Source of the DNA: Verrucomicrobiota bacterium
Lineage (GTDB): Bacteria > Verrucomicrobiota > Verrucomicrobiia > Opitutales > UBA2995
NCBI GenBank assembly: GCA_027297085.1
Contig: JAPUIL010000110.1
Location: forward strand, 1 to 20,196
DNA length: 20,196 nt
Direction: 5' to 3'
A model generated the notes under the pieces. It saw only the letters and a program-made list of their open reading frames with translations. It was not told the origin of the DNA and made no database searches. Position 1 is the first letter of the stretch; every line of letters starts with the position of its first letter. The position numbers and the translations under genes are program-made. Shown piece by piece: positions 1 to 8,928 of the stretch.

Positions 1-1047
1 TATTCAAAAGGATTATACGGTTCCGTCATGGACTATCCAGCTATCCCCTTTAGAATGCCAGGCGAAAAACAGGGACAATACTGGACCACTCGACCCGGGC
101 CTTACGACAAATGGGCCATTGAGTTTGGTTACAAGCCTGGGTTGGAAGGGGAAGCCCTAGAAACCGTTCTTTCCAGATCCACCCAACCGGAGCTGGCATT
201 TGCCCTCGATGCCGACGATATGCGTTCACCCGGCAAAGCCATCGACCCGAGAGCCATGATCAATGACATGACGAGCGACCCTATCGGTTTTTCAAAAGAT
301 CAGATAGCACTCATCAAAGCGATCCAGCCAAACCTGCGAGACCGCCTGGTTAAAAAAGGTGAATCCTATGACTATCTGAGGGGTGGATTCTGGCTGAGCT
401 TTTACCGGTTCCAAGGGGCAGTCGAAGCGGTATCCCGGCACATTGGCGGTGTATATGTGGACCGGGCAATGGCCGGACAGGAAGGCGAAAGCATGCCCCT
501 TATTCCAGTAGCCCGCGAGGATCAGAAACGGGCCATGGCCACCCTGGCTGATCATCTGTTTGCCCCCGATGCTTTCGATAGCTTCGCCGAGGTGGCCAAT
601 TACCTGCTGCCTCAGAGAAGAGGCTGGAATCATGGCAACGGAACCGAAGATCCCAAATTCCATCAAAGCGTATTGGAGACACAGAATAAAATCCTGGATC
701 ACCTCCTTCACAGCAGGGTGCTCGCCCGCCTGACCGACACGACGCTTTATGGAAATGAGTATCAAGTGGATCAGTTCCTTTCGGACTTGACCAATGCCGT
801 ATTCGAGGCGGATCTGACAACGACTGTGAATACCTTCCGGCAAAACCTACAGTTAGAGTACGTGGATCGACTCCTCAATATCGTAAATGGTAAAGACTTC
901 GACCGTGTATCTCAATCAATGGCATTGAATCGCCTTCGCTGGATCGAGGATAACACAACAACCAGGCGCTCGGATAGTCTACAAACAAAGGCCCACCGGG
1001 AGCACATCCTTTACCGTATTGAGACAGGACTGGATCCGAAGAAGTGA
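1..1047 (+). CDS. Zinc-dependent metalloprotease, C-terminal part (DUF4953/DUF5117-like)
   Basis: The frame is open from base 1 (reading YSKGLYGSVM before the first internal Met at base 28), so the gene begins upstream of the window. Seen: an SVMDYPA motif at the very start and GPYDKWAIEFGY about 30 residues later, then an IDPR segment. In the large bacterial zinc-metalloprotease family with DUF5117/DUF4953 regions, a conserved SVMDY segment lies shortly after the HEXXH zinc site and is followed by a GPYDxWAIxYGY box. The HEXXH helix itself would therefore lie just outside the window. The remaining 250 or so residues are the helical C-terminal region of the family. These proteins are normally exported and about 800 residues long; their substrates are poorly known. 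A 124-base gap separates it from the secreted amidohydrolase on the same strand, so co-transcription is possible. The family call is fairly sure; the function in this organism is not. Confidence 0.8.
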   Translation, partial: YSKGLYGSVMDYPAIPFRMPGEKQGQYWTTRPGPYDKWAIEFGYKPGLEGEALETVLSRSTQPELAFALDADDMRSPGKAIDPRAMINDMTSDPIGFSKDQIALIKAIQPNLRDRLVKKGESYDYLRGGFWLSFYRFQGAVEAVSRHIGGVYVDRAMAGQEGESMPLIPVAREDQKRAMATLADHLFAPDAFDSFAEVANYLLPQRRGWNHGNGTEDPKFHQSVLETQNKILDHLLHSRVLARLTDTTLYGNEYQVDQFLSDLTNAVFEADLTTTVNTFRQNLQLEYVDRLLNIVNGKDFDRVSQSMALNRLRWIEDNTTTRRSDSLQTKAHREHILYRIETGLDPKK

Positions 1048-1171
1048 CGCTGGCATTACCAGATTAAGTTTGCTCCAATACCACCCAAGGCCAGGATTAT
1101 TTTCCGGTTGTAAATTCGCCGAAAGTTCCTCCATGGCCCCAAAATATTTCTCGATCAACTTTCAATAGCTT

Positions 1172-4100
1172 ATGAATCGTTTCCTTATTAAAAGTCTCCT
1201 TCTAGTATTCTTTTTTCCCACACTTCTTTTCGCACAGGGAGATACAACGCCCGTGAAGGGTATCCACGCGAACACTCCAAGAGTGCATGCGCTCACACAT
1301 GCCACAATCGTAACCGCACCAAGTGAGATGCTGGAAGACGCCACAATGGTGATTCGCGACGGAATAATCGAATCAGTCGGAGCGAACGTCGAGGCGCCCG
1401 GCGATGCCCGAATCTGGGACATGACTGGAAAGACCGTTTATGCCGGATTTATTGATGCCTATTCCCAGTATGGCATGCCCGAAGGTCTCAAAATATTTAG
1501 CCCGAGTCGCGGTGCAACAGAGGGCCCTCCAAAAAAAATGCCACCCACCCCCAGTCAATCAGGAGCATCTTCCTGGAATCCCCTGGTCACTCCAGAACGC
1601 GATGCGGCTGATCATTTCAAATCCAATAAAAAAGCGACCGAAAGCTTGAATGACACCGGATTCACCACGGTTGCCACTTTTCCAGCACGTGGAATATTCC
1701 GAGGCCAGGGTCTATTGGTAAACACGGACGGGCAATCCCTTAATGACTCGACGGTAAAAACCGGCCTGGCCCAGCACATTGCATTCGATCATTGGAGCCA
1801 GTCTCGAACAGAAAGGCCCAATGACGGGGACAGCTATCCAAGTTCCACTATGGGCAGCATTGCCCTGGTCCGCCAGACGCTTTACGATGCTAAATGGTAT
1901 ACCGATGCAGCGGAAGCGTATGATAAAAACCCCGACCAACTGGAGAAGCCGGAGGAAAACGCGGCATTAGAAGCCCTAAAACTACTCACCAACCAAAATC
2001 AGTGGGCATTGTTCAAAGCAGACGATGAACTAGCCTATCAACGTGTCGAAAAAGTGGCTGATGAATTCGGATTGGAATACGCCATTTTAGGAAACGGTTA
2101 CGAATACCGGCGGGCGGATATACTGAAGTCCTTGGGCAAGACCGTCATCCTTCCGCTCTCATTTCCTAAAACTCCTCATGTAGAAAGACCGGATAAATCA
2201 TTAAACCTGTCCTTAGAACAATTGCAGCACTGGGAGCTGGCTCCTTCAAATGCAGCCTTCCTGGCCAAAGCCGGTGTTTCGTTCTGTTTCACCGCACATT
2301 TCAATCCTGATCCTGGTAAAAGTGTTTGGAATGCTATTCGAGAATCGGTGAAGCGTGGCCTTAGCGAAGAAGATGCGCTGGCGGCTATTACCACCAATCC
2401 GGCTCTACTTTATGACGTCGACGCTCAATTGGGAACTATCGTAGCAGGCAAGATCGCCAATCTCACAGTGGCAACGGGCAATCTGTTTACGGACGAAAAG
2501 GCGCGCGTATCCGAATTATGGATCCAGGGGAATTATGTGGAGAAAAAACCGGCCAAGGAAATTGACTTAGAAGGGACCTGGGAATTTTCGTGGGCAGGCG
2601 TCGGCGGTTTTGAAACAGGCACCATAAAAGGCAGTGGCCAAAAGATTTCCCTAAAAACGGGTAAGGTGACTATACCAGTTTCGCTGCAAAACAGCGAAAT
2701 TCTGTTTTCTGCATCCCCCACTCTCCTGGGAGAAAATGAAGAGAGCGGGTTGGCTCGCCTGCAGGCATACGTGTCAGACGATACACTCTCAGGAAGTGGC
2801 CAGCTGCCGAATGGTGATAATTTTTCGTGGTCGGCAGTTAAGAACGCAAAAGAAAATAATGAAGAGGAAGAGGAAGAAAAAGAAAAAGATAATGATAAAG
2901 ATAAAAAGGAGCAGGAAATACCCGAACTTGTTTTTGACCGATACCCAGCAGGCGTATACGGAGTAGGACAACGTGAGAAATCAGAAACGGTTTTAATACA
3001 AAATGCGACCATCTGGACTAGTGGCCCCGACGGCGTGCTAGAAGAAAACGATCTATTGATACAGGACGGTAAAATTGTGAGCGTTGGCAAAAATCTGAAG
3101 GCTCCACGGAACTCCATCATCGTTGATGCTTATGGGAAACATGTCACACCGGGTCTAATCGATTGTCATTCGCACATAGCCGGATCTGGAGGAATCAATG
3201 AAGGTGCTTCCGCGGTGTCCGTCGAAGTCCGCATCGGCGACATCATCAACCCGGCTGACATAAACATCTACCGGCAACTAGCCGGAGGATTGACTACTTC
3301 AAACATTTTGCACGGCTCGGCCAATCCCATGGGAGGTCAAAGCCAGGTAATCAAGTTGCGCTGGGGTAAGGACGCAGAAGATTTGAAATTCGAGGGAGCC
3401 AGGCCCAGCGTCAAATTCGCCTTGGGTGAAAATGTAAAACGAAGCCGCAGCCCTGATTCGACCCGTTATCCGCAAAGTCGGATGGGAGTGGAGCAGGTTT
3501 TTATAACCAATTTCCGAGCCGCAGAGGATTACGAAAGGCGGTGGGCGGATTTTAATGCCGGCAGATCACTCGCTCCTCCCAGAATCGATCTACGCAAGGC
3601 AGCGGCACTGGAAATTCTTCGCCGAGAACGCGTCATCCATATTCACTCCTACAGGCAGGATGAAATCCTCATGTTTGCGCGATTGGCCAAGAAGCTGAAT
3701 CTGGAAGTGGCCGCCTTTCAACATATACTTGAAGGCTACAAAGTAGCCGATGCACTTGCAGAAATCGGAGCCGGAGGTTCCAGTTTTTCCGACTGGTGGG
3801 CTTACAAGTTCGAGGTGATTGACGCGATACCCTACAACGGAGCGATCATGCACAACGCAGGCGTTATAACTTCCTTTAATTCAGACGATGCCGAGTTGGC
3901 AACACGCCTAAACACTGAGGCAGCTAAAGCGGTTAAATACGGCGGACTCTCTGAAGAAGAAGCACTAAAATTCGTCACACTCAACCCCGCCATCCAGTTG
4001 CGCATTGATGACCGGGTTGGTTCGCTTGAAAAAGGAAAAGAAGCGGATTTTGTCATCTGGAGTGATCACCCCTTATCGACCTACGCCCATCCCGAGCAAA

Positions 4101-4354
4101 CCTGGATAGATGGAATCAAGTATTTCGATAAAGAAGAATCGCAAGCACAGTTTGAATCCGATGCCTCAGAAAGGGAGCGACTCGTTCAAAAGGCGCTCAA
4201 GCAACGAATCAAAGAATTTAAACTGGAAACTAAAAAAGCGCCGGAGAAAGATCCGCCCGGAGAACCGAGACCAGAAGAAAGTCCGGATTGGATATACCAC
4301 GACGGCTCTAATCATTATAGCTGTTCTGCTGAAGAGGAAGGAGCCCACCTGTGA
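1172..4354 (+). CDS. Secreted two-domain amidohydrolase (N-terminal half degenerate)
   Basis: A 1060-residue exported protein. The N-terminus has a lysine, then a hydrophobic core ending in LLFAQG, a type I signal peptide. Residues about 30-470 and 605-1040 are two copies of the metal-dependent amidohydrolase (COG1228/imidazolonepropionase-like) fold. The C-terminal copy has TPGLIDCHSH with H666 and H668 as metal ligands, later histidines in IHIHSY and AFQHILEG, the acidic residue in FNSDD, and the closing GSLEKGKEADFVIW composite-sheet motif. In the N-terminal copy the matching segment reads AGFIDAYSQY, so Y97 and Q99 replace the HxH; its own closing motif (GTIVAGKIANLTV) is kept. The halves are joined by a charged Glu/Lys/Asp linker near residues 560-584. 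The substrate is unknown; relatives are annotated as peptidase- or imidazolonepropionase-like. Start: the first ATG that gives a good signal peptide, with no clear ribosome-binding site. The stop overlaps the next gene by 4 bases. Confidence 0.88.
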   Translation: MNRFLIKSLLLVFFFPTLLFAQGDTTPVKGIHANTPRVHALTHATIVTAPSEMLEDATMVIRDGIIESVGANVEAPGDARIWDMTGKTVYAGFIDAYSQYGMPEGLKIFSPSRGATEGPPKKMPPTPSQSGASSWNPLVTPERDAADHFKSNKKATESLNDTGFTTVATFPARGIFRGQGLLVNTDGQSLNDSTVKTGLAQHIAFDHWSQSRTERPNDGDSYPSSTMGSIALVRQTLYDAKWYTDAAEAYDKNPDQLEKPEENAALEALKLLTNQNQWALFKADDELAYQRVEKVADEFGLEYAILGNGYEYRRADILKSLGKTVILPLSFPKTPHVERPDKSLNLSLEQLQHWELAPSNAAFLAKAGVSFCFTAHFNPDPGKSVWNAIRESVKRGLSEEDALAAITTNPALLYDVDAQLGTIVAGKIANLTVATGNLFTDEKARVSELWIQGNYVEKKPAKEIDLEGTWEFSWAGVGGFETGTIKGSGQKISLKTGKVTIPVSLQNSEILFSASPTLLGENEESGLARLQAYVSDDTLSGSGQLPNGDNFSWSAVKNAKENNEEEEEEKEKDNDKDKKEQEIPELVFDRYPAGVYGVGQREKSETVLIQNATIWTSGPDGVLEENDLLIQDGKIVSVGKNLKAPRNSIIVDAYGKHVTPGLIDCHSHIAGSGGINEGASAVSVEVRIGDIINPADINIYRQLAGGLTTSNILHGSANPMGGQSQVIKLRWGKDAEDLKFEGARPSVKFALGENVKRSRSPDSTRYPQSRMGVEQVFITNFRAAEDYERRWADFNAGRSLAPPRIDLRKAAALEILRRERVIHIHSYRQDEILMFARLAKKLNLEVAAFQHILEGYKVADALAEIGAGGSSFSDWWAYKFEVIDAIPYNGAIMHNAGVITSFNSDDAELATRLNTEAAKAVKYGGLSEEEALKFVTLNPAIQLRIDDRVGSLEKGKEADFVIWSDHPLSTYAHPEQTWIDGIKYFDKEESQAQFESDASERERLVQKALKQRIKEFKLETKKAPEKDPPGEPRPEESPDWIYHDGSNHYSCSAEEEGAHL
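4338..4343 (+). promoter_or_regulatory. Ribosome-binding site deciding the GTG start at 4351
   Basis: AAGGAG lies 7 bases before GTG 4351, inside the last codons of the upstream gene. It is one of the few strong Shine-Dalgarno sequences in the window. It supports GTG, which overlaps the previous TGA as GTGA, as the real start, and suggests translational coupling of the two amidohydrolase genes. Confidence 0.7.
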
Positions 4355-5682
4355 GATCTACATTTATAAAACATACCCTCCTTTCGTTGGCTGCTGTATC
4401 TATATTTTGGATATGCAACGCACATGATCAGGTTCCAGGCACAAAACAGGCCAAGCCTATTCTGCTAACTAACGGAACCATCCATACCGTGACCGGAGCA
4501 ACCATCTCCAATGGCCAACTTCTTTTCGAAAACGGAAGGATTACAGCCGTTAGCAGACGGGTGGATGTTCCCGATAATTGTGAAGTCATCGATGTCGAGG
4601 GAAAACATGTATACCCAGGTTTGATATCATCCGTCTCCTCCATTGGTTTGGTGGAAATTAACTCCGTACGCGCCACTATAGATTTCGGAGAGCTCGGGAG
4701 CTTTAATCCCAATATTCGTGCGGAAGTTGCGGTCAATCCCGACAGTGAGCTTATTCCGGTTACCCGTGCCAACGGTGTCCTGGTAGCCCACGTTATGCCT
4801 TCGACATACCGAGGTGGACTGATCGGCGGGTCAACCGCGGTCATGAAATTGGACGGTTGGACGACGGAAGATATGACCTTGTCCGCTCCAGTTGCCATGA
4901 GCATAACTTGGCCAAGAGATCCGCGGACCAGTCAATTTCACCCGGAGGACACCAACCCAGACAACGCTCAAAAAGCAGAGGAAAACTACGCAACTGCCAT
5001 TAATAAACTGGAAGACGCTTTTAAGGATGCGCGGGCATTTTGGAAGGCCAAGAACAAGGGTGACAAAACTCTCGATGTCGATCTACGCTGGGAAGCTTTG
5101 GCTCCCGTCTTGAATAAAACGGCACCCGCGCATGTCTACGCCGACTCAGCTCGACAAATCCGCGATGCGGTCCATTGGGCTAAACGTGAAGCTATAAATC
5201 TGGTAATTTTTGGCGGAACCGATGCCTGGCGCCTGACGGAATTACTATCAGAAAACGATGTGGCCGTGGTGGTCGGTGGCGTAAATAAACTTCCCAGACA
5301 ACGATGGGAATCCTATGACACTCAATTTCGAAACACAGTAAAACTCCACCAGGCTGGTGTGAAGTTTGCAATCGGCTATGCCAGCCGGGGGGCAAACGAA
5401 CGCAATCTACCCTACGAGGCGGGAAAAGCCGTTGCCCACGGCTTACCCAAAGAGGAAGCGTTGAAGGCGATTACGATTTATCCCGCTGAAATACTTGGAG
5501 TGGCGAACAGGCTTGGCTCATTAGAAGCGGGGAAAGACGCTACGCTCATCGTTACCACGGGTGATCCATTGGATATTCGCTCCAACGTTGAAATGGCGTT
5601 TATCGAGGGCCGTACCGTCGATCTTTCAAGCCGGCACACTCAGCTCTACGAGAAGTATCAGCAACGATACCAGCAGAACTGA
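4351..5682 (+). CDS. Secreted amidohydrolase-like protein lacking the canonical HxH
   Basis: A 443-residue protein with a signal peptide (basic RSTFIKH, a hydrophobic stretch, then ICNAHD). It has the amidohydrolase N-terminal beta-sandwich (ILLTNGTIHTVTGATI; GKHVYPGLI) and C-terminal closing motif (RLGSLEAGKDATLIV), plus the helix LPYEAGKAVAHGLPKEEAL typical of imidazolonepropionase-like members. After YPGLI the sequence reads SSVSS: V95 and S97 sit where the metal-binding HxH should be. The late metal-binding aspartate region reads FAIGYASRGAN, without the expected Asp. By family rules it should not bind a binuclear metal centre in the usual way. The GTGA overlap with the preceding gene and the strong ribosome-binding site suggest that the two are made in fixed ratio. 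Inference: a non-catalytic or regulatory partner of the larger protein, or an enzyme with altered chemistry. Confidence 0.82.
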   Translation: MRSTFIKHTLLSLAAVSIFWICNAHDQVPGTKQAKPILLTNGTIHTVTGATISNGQLLFENGRITAVSRRVDVPDNCEVIDVEGKHVYPGLISSVSSIGLVEINSVRATIDFGELGSFNPNIRAEVAVNPDSELIPVTRANGVLVAHVMPSTYRGGLIGGSTAVMKLDGWTTEDMTLSAPVAMSITWPRDPRTSQFHPEDTNPDNAQKAEENYATAINKLEDAFKDARAFWKAKNKGDKTLDVDLRWEALAPVLNKTAPAHVYADSARQIRDAVHWAKREAINLVIFGGTDAWRLTELLSENDVAVVVGGVNKLPRQRWESYDTQFRNTVKLHQAGVKFAIGYASRGANERNLPYEAGKAVAHGLPKEEALKAITIYPAEILGVANRLGSLEAGKDATLIVTTGDPLDIRSNVEMAFIEGRTVDLSSRHTQLYEKYQQRYQQN

Positions 5683-5735
5683 CCTCTTTTTCATTCAAGC
5701 TCTAATCTACATTGATTGGATTGAAAGGAACCGAA

Positions 5736-5750
5736 ATGGTCGGACACTAA
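5736..5750 (+). other. Possible four-codon leader minicistron (MVGH)
   Basis: An ATG at 5736 reads Met-Val-Gly-His-stop, and its TAA (5748-5750) directly abuts the ATG of the flavoprotein gene at 5751, in the same frame. AAAGGAA at 5724-5730 is well placed (about 6 bases) for this ATG but too far from 5751. It could be a reinitiation leader, or a sign that a longer ancestral N-terminus gained a stop. The alternative is chance. Confidence 0.25.
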
Positions 5751-7151
5751 ATGCCCATGACTTCCAACCATTTTGACTTTCTTGTAGTAGGTGGCGGAAG
5801 CGCTGGTTACGCCGCCGCGAGAACAGCTCGCGAGGCGGTAGACCGGGTTGCCATCGTTGATAGCAGCGAAGAACTGGGAGGTTTGTGTATTCTGCGGGGC
5901 TGTATGCCGTCAAAAACACTCATCTATTCGGCCGAAGTTTTACAGCACGCTAAGCACGGTAAATTGTTCGGTCTTGATATTTCTAACGCAAAGGTGGACA
6001 TGCCGGTACTCCACAAACGAAAAGTCGATACCATCGGGGAGTTTGCCGATTACCGGGTAGAGGGCCTGGAAAGTGATAAATTTACTTTGTTTCGAAATCG
6101 CGCTGAATTTACCGGCCCCAATTCAGTCCGTCTTGATGACGGCCGTGAGCTGACCGCGGACAAAATCTTGATCTCTACCGGCTCGGTTGTACAGGTGCCT
6201 TCTATTCCAGGACTTCGTGAGTTGGAAGGTGTATGGACCAGCGATGAAGTGCTGGATCTCGATTTCCTGCCGGAATCGGTCATCGTGCTGGGTGGAGGTA
6301 TCGTTGCCAGCGAGCTGACTCAGTATCTGAATCGTATCGGCTCCAAGATTATTCAAATTCAGCGCAGTGAACACATTCTAAAAGAAGTATCTCAGGAGGC
6401 ATCCTCAGTCCTTGAAAAGGTCTTTCGTGAAGAGGGCGTTGAACTCCACACGGGAACTAGAATCAATTCCATCAGCAAAACGGACGATGGGTATAAAGTA
6501 GTTTTCGAAAAAGCCGGAGAAACGGTTATCAGAAAGGCACAACACTTGTTTAACGCACTTGGGCGAGTTCCCAATACCCATGGATTAAATCTCGAGGCTG
6601 CAGGCATCAACACAAGGCGAAGCGGTCATATTAAGACCGGGCCTTACAACCAGACAGACAATCCCAACGTTTACGCTGCTGGAGATGTCGCCGGTCCTGT
6701 AGAAATTGTGCATGTGGCCATCATCCAGGGCGAAGCAGCAGCGAAGCATGCCACTGGACGAAAGGTGCGTGAACCTTCGGACTGGAACTTTCTCGGAGTC
6801 ATTTTTACCGATCCTCAGATCGCCTTGGCCGGAAAGAACGAGGCTATGTTGAAAGCCGAAGGTATCGATTTCGTAAGCGCTGACTACCCTTGGGACGATC
6901 ACGGCAGATCCATCCTCATGGAGGCCAAGAACGGTTACGTTCGAGCATTCGCCGACCGGTCCGGAACAATTCTCGGGGCCGAAATTGTCGGCAAAGACGC
7001 CGGTGAACTCATCCATGCTTTTTCGGTAGCAATCAGCCTAAAGGCTACGGTGGTGGACTTGCTAAATACACCCTGGTACCACCCCACTCTGTCCGAAATG
7101 GTCACCTATCCACTTGAGGATATTGCCGACCAATTGGGGTTGGAGTATTGA
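5751..7151 (+). CDS. Dihydrolipoamide dehydrogenase-type FAD/NAD(P) disulfide oxidoreductase
   Basis: A 466-residue class I pyridine nucleotide-disulfide oxidoreductase. Domains in order: FAD-binding Rossmann motif GGGSAGYAAA near residue 13; redox-active disulfide in GGLCILRGCMPSK (C46 and C51); NAD(P)-binding GGGIVASE near residue 182; second FAD motif YAAGDV near residue 308; C-terminal dimerisation domain with catalytic WYHPTLSE (H444, E449). All residues needed for disulfide reduction are present, so it should be active, either as lipoamide dehydrogenase or as a mercuric-reductase/SthA-like relative. CILRGC differs from the usual CVNxGC of true lipoamide dehydrogenases, and no 2-oxoacid dehydrogenase E1 or E2 gene is near, so the substrate is left open. 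The start is ATG 5751 or ATG 5757; neither has a convincing ribosome-binding site. Cytoplasmic. Confidence 0.88.
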   Translation: MPMTSNHFDFLVVGGGSAGYAAARTAREAVDRVAIVDSSEELGGLCILRGCMPSKTLIYSAEVLQHAKHGKLFGLDISNAKVDMPVLHKRKVDTIGEFADYRVEGLESDKFTLFRNRAEFTGPNSVRLDDGRELTADKILISTGSVVQVPSIPGLRELEGVWTSDEVLDLDFLPESVIVLGGGIVASELTQYLNRIGSKIIQIQRSEHILKEVSQEASSVLEKVFREEGVELHTGTRINSISKTDDGYKVVFEKAGETVIRKAQHLFNALGRVPNTHGLNLEAAGINTRRSGHIKTGPYNQTDNPNVYAAGDVAGPVEIVHVAIIQGEAAAKHATGRKVREPSDWNFLGVIFTDPQIALAGKNEAMLKAEGIDFVSADYPWDDHGRSILMEAKNGYVRAFADRSGTILGAEIVGKDAGELIHAFSVAISLKATVVDLLNTPWYHPTLSEMVTYPLEDIADQLGLEY

Positions 7152-7187
7152 GGTGCTGCGCACGTGTTATTGGTTACTTATGATTAG

Positions 7188-7213
7188 GTAGGAGCAATTT
7201 TAATCGCGACCTG
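7188..7213 (+). repeat. REP-like hairpin element 1
   Basis: GTAGGA, then a 14-base hairpin GCAATT-TT-AATCGC (one A.C mismatch), then GACCTG. It has the same head, loop and tail as the elements at 11297-11322, 11333-11357 and 11381-11407. It lies in the convergent gap between the flavoprotein gene and the oligopeptide-binding gene, where it could also help end transcription or protect mRNA ends. Confidence 0.6.
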
Positions 7214-7311
7214 TCCTTACAATCAAACGGAAAAGCCAAACTTGGGCCGAAAAGGATGAGGACGATTTCTCTCTGCTCTATAGGCTCTCAGCTCCACGCG
7301 CCATTTCGCGG

Positions 7312-8928
7312 CTACTCCTCCAGATACATGTACTTAAGCAAACGAGTGTCCAGTGGTGTGTTGTGCCAGTTTTTTACACGCGTATCCACTAGGTAGTTAC
7401 GTGTATAGAAATAAAGAGGTACCATGGGTAACTCATCCAATAGGATAGACTCAGCGTCATGAGCCGTACGAATTCTCTTCTTCGGATCCATCATAAATGA
7501 AGCCTGAGTGAAAAGTTCATCGAACCGTTCATTGCTCCAGGTTGTCCGGTTTAGACCAGAGTCACCAACAAAGAGGCTCAGATACCCCAGATAGTCCGGA
7601 TCAGATCCCCACCCGGCTCGAGCAATTTGATAATCACCGTTATCGCGCGTATCGAGATAGACCTTCCACTCCATATTCACCAGCTTGATATTTATCCCGA
7701 GATTGACATTCCACATCTGCTGGATGGCCTCGGCTATTTTGCGGTGGTTTTCTGCGGTGTTATAGAGAATTTCAAGCTCGGGAAATTCTTCGCCATTCGG
7801 ATATCCTGCTTCAGCTAACAATCGCCGCGCTTCTTCAATGTCTTCGGTTAAAGTATCTCTTGGTTGATACTGATTCACATCCAGTGGAATAAAAGAATAG
7901 GCGGGTCGTTGCCCACCCTGAGTAACTTGCTCAACGATATCCTTGCGGTTTACCGCCAGGTTTAAGGCCTTGCGTATTCGCGGATCATTCAGCGGAGGCA
8001 CGGACACATTGAATTCGTAATAATAAATTCCGTGAAGCAAGTGATTGCGATACTCCGGGGGTCGGGTCCTTTCCAATTCTGTAATGATATGCAAAGGAAT
8101 ATGCAGGGCTGCATGTACCTGCCCGGTTTGAAAGGCTCGATACTGGGTGTCCTGATTATCAATAGGATAAAAATGAGCTCCATTGAGTCGCACCGTTTTG
8201 CGGTCCCAATACTGATCATTCGGTTCCATGGAAACCACGGTATTAGTAGTCCATTCCGTTAAAACAAAGGCCCCATTAGAAATCATTTCTCCGGGGCGAA
8301 ACCAGCCAGTTCCGCGTTCATCGATGGCACCATGGGCTTCAATATTTCCTTTATGCACCGGGAAAAAACTGGGTTGAGAGATATAGAAAAGAAATACCGG
8401 ACTCGGCTCATCCAAATGCACCTCGATAGTAGAGTCGTCTAAAGCCTTAAATCCAACCTGACCGAAGTCTGTTAGTTCACCTCTATTATAAGCTAGGGCG
8501 TTGGATATATTTTAAAAAAAGTATTCTATATAGGAATTACCAAGACCGGGAGAAAGCACCCGTTGGAATCCATATAAAAAATCTCTGGAGGTTAATGGAT
8601 CACCATTCGACCATTTTAAATCGTCTCGAAGGTAAAAGGTATAGCGCCTCCCTCCATCACTAACTTCCCATCGCTCAGCGGAAGCCGGAACAGGCTCGAT
8701 AGTAACAGGATCAATATTCACCAAACCTTCAAACAGGTTCTGTAATATTCTAAACTCAACGGTTCCAGTAGTTATATGAGGATCCAGAGACTGAGGCTCG
8801 GCACCACCGGCAATATGGATAACTTGATCCCGCACACCGGCATCTACAACCCGTTCACGAGGTTTGCAGGCCTGAAAATATATACAGGAAACAAAGGCGG
8901 TGGCAGTCAGACAAAAACGGGAAAACAT
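7312..8928 (-). pseudogene. Oligopeptide ABC transporter substrate-binding lipoprotein (OppA/SBP_bac_5), interrupted by one in-frame stop
   Basis: The minus strand encodes one continuous OppA-type reading frame of about 538 codons, the normal family length, broken only by TAA at 8512-8514. Part 1 (138 residues) has a short hydrophobic leader ending near FQACK, a plausible though imperfect lipobox, then EPQSLDPH, LFEGLV, DDLKWSNGDPLTSRDF and a truncated YGFQR segment. Directly after the stop, in the same frame, comes NALAYNRGELTDFGQVG, the expected continuation, and part 2 runs to the natural C-terminus with ALNLAVNRKDI, AGYPNGEEFPELEI and WGSDPDYLGYL. An internal GTG at 8421 could start part 2, but it would lack signal peptide and lobe I. 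AGGA lies 7 bases before ATG 8928. No oppBCDF genes are nearby. Most likely a nonsense-mutated gene; readthrough cannot be excluded. Confidence 0.85.
8512..8514 (-). other. In-frame TAA interrupting the OppA-like gene
   Basis: On the minus strand the context is TAC TTT TTT TAA AAT ATA. Upstream and downstream coding lie in the same frame, and 30 more sense codons follow before the internal GTG at 8421. One substitution of the TAA would restore a full-length protein. A single homopolymer insertion or deletion would not, because it would shift the frame. Confidence 0.85.

Noticed and set aside
2533..3120. A long minus-strand open frame opposite the large amidohydrolase gene.
   Set aside because: Its composition (runs of Ser/Phe opposite the Glu/Lys linker) is what the antisense of the real gene gives; no start signal or family resemblance.
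8422..8514. A frameshift explanation for the split OppA-like gene.
   Set aside because: Both parts are in the same frame, with 30 sense codons between the TAA and the internal GTG, so no shift is needed; it is a pure nonsense codon.
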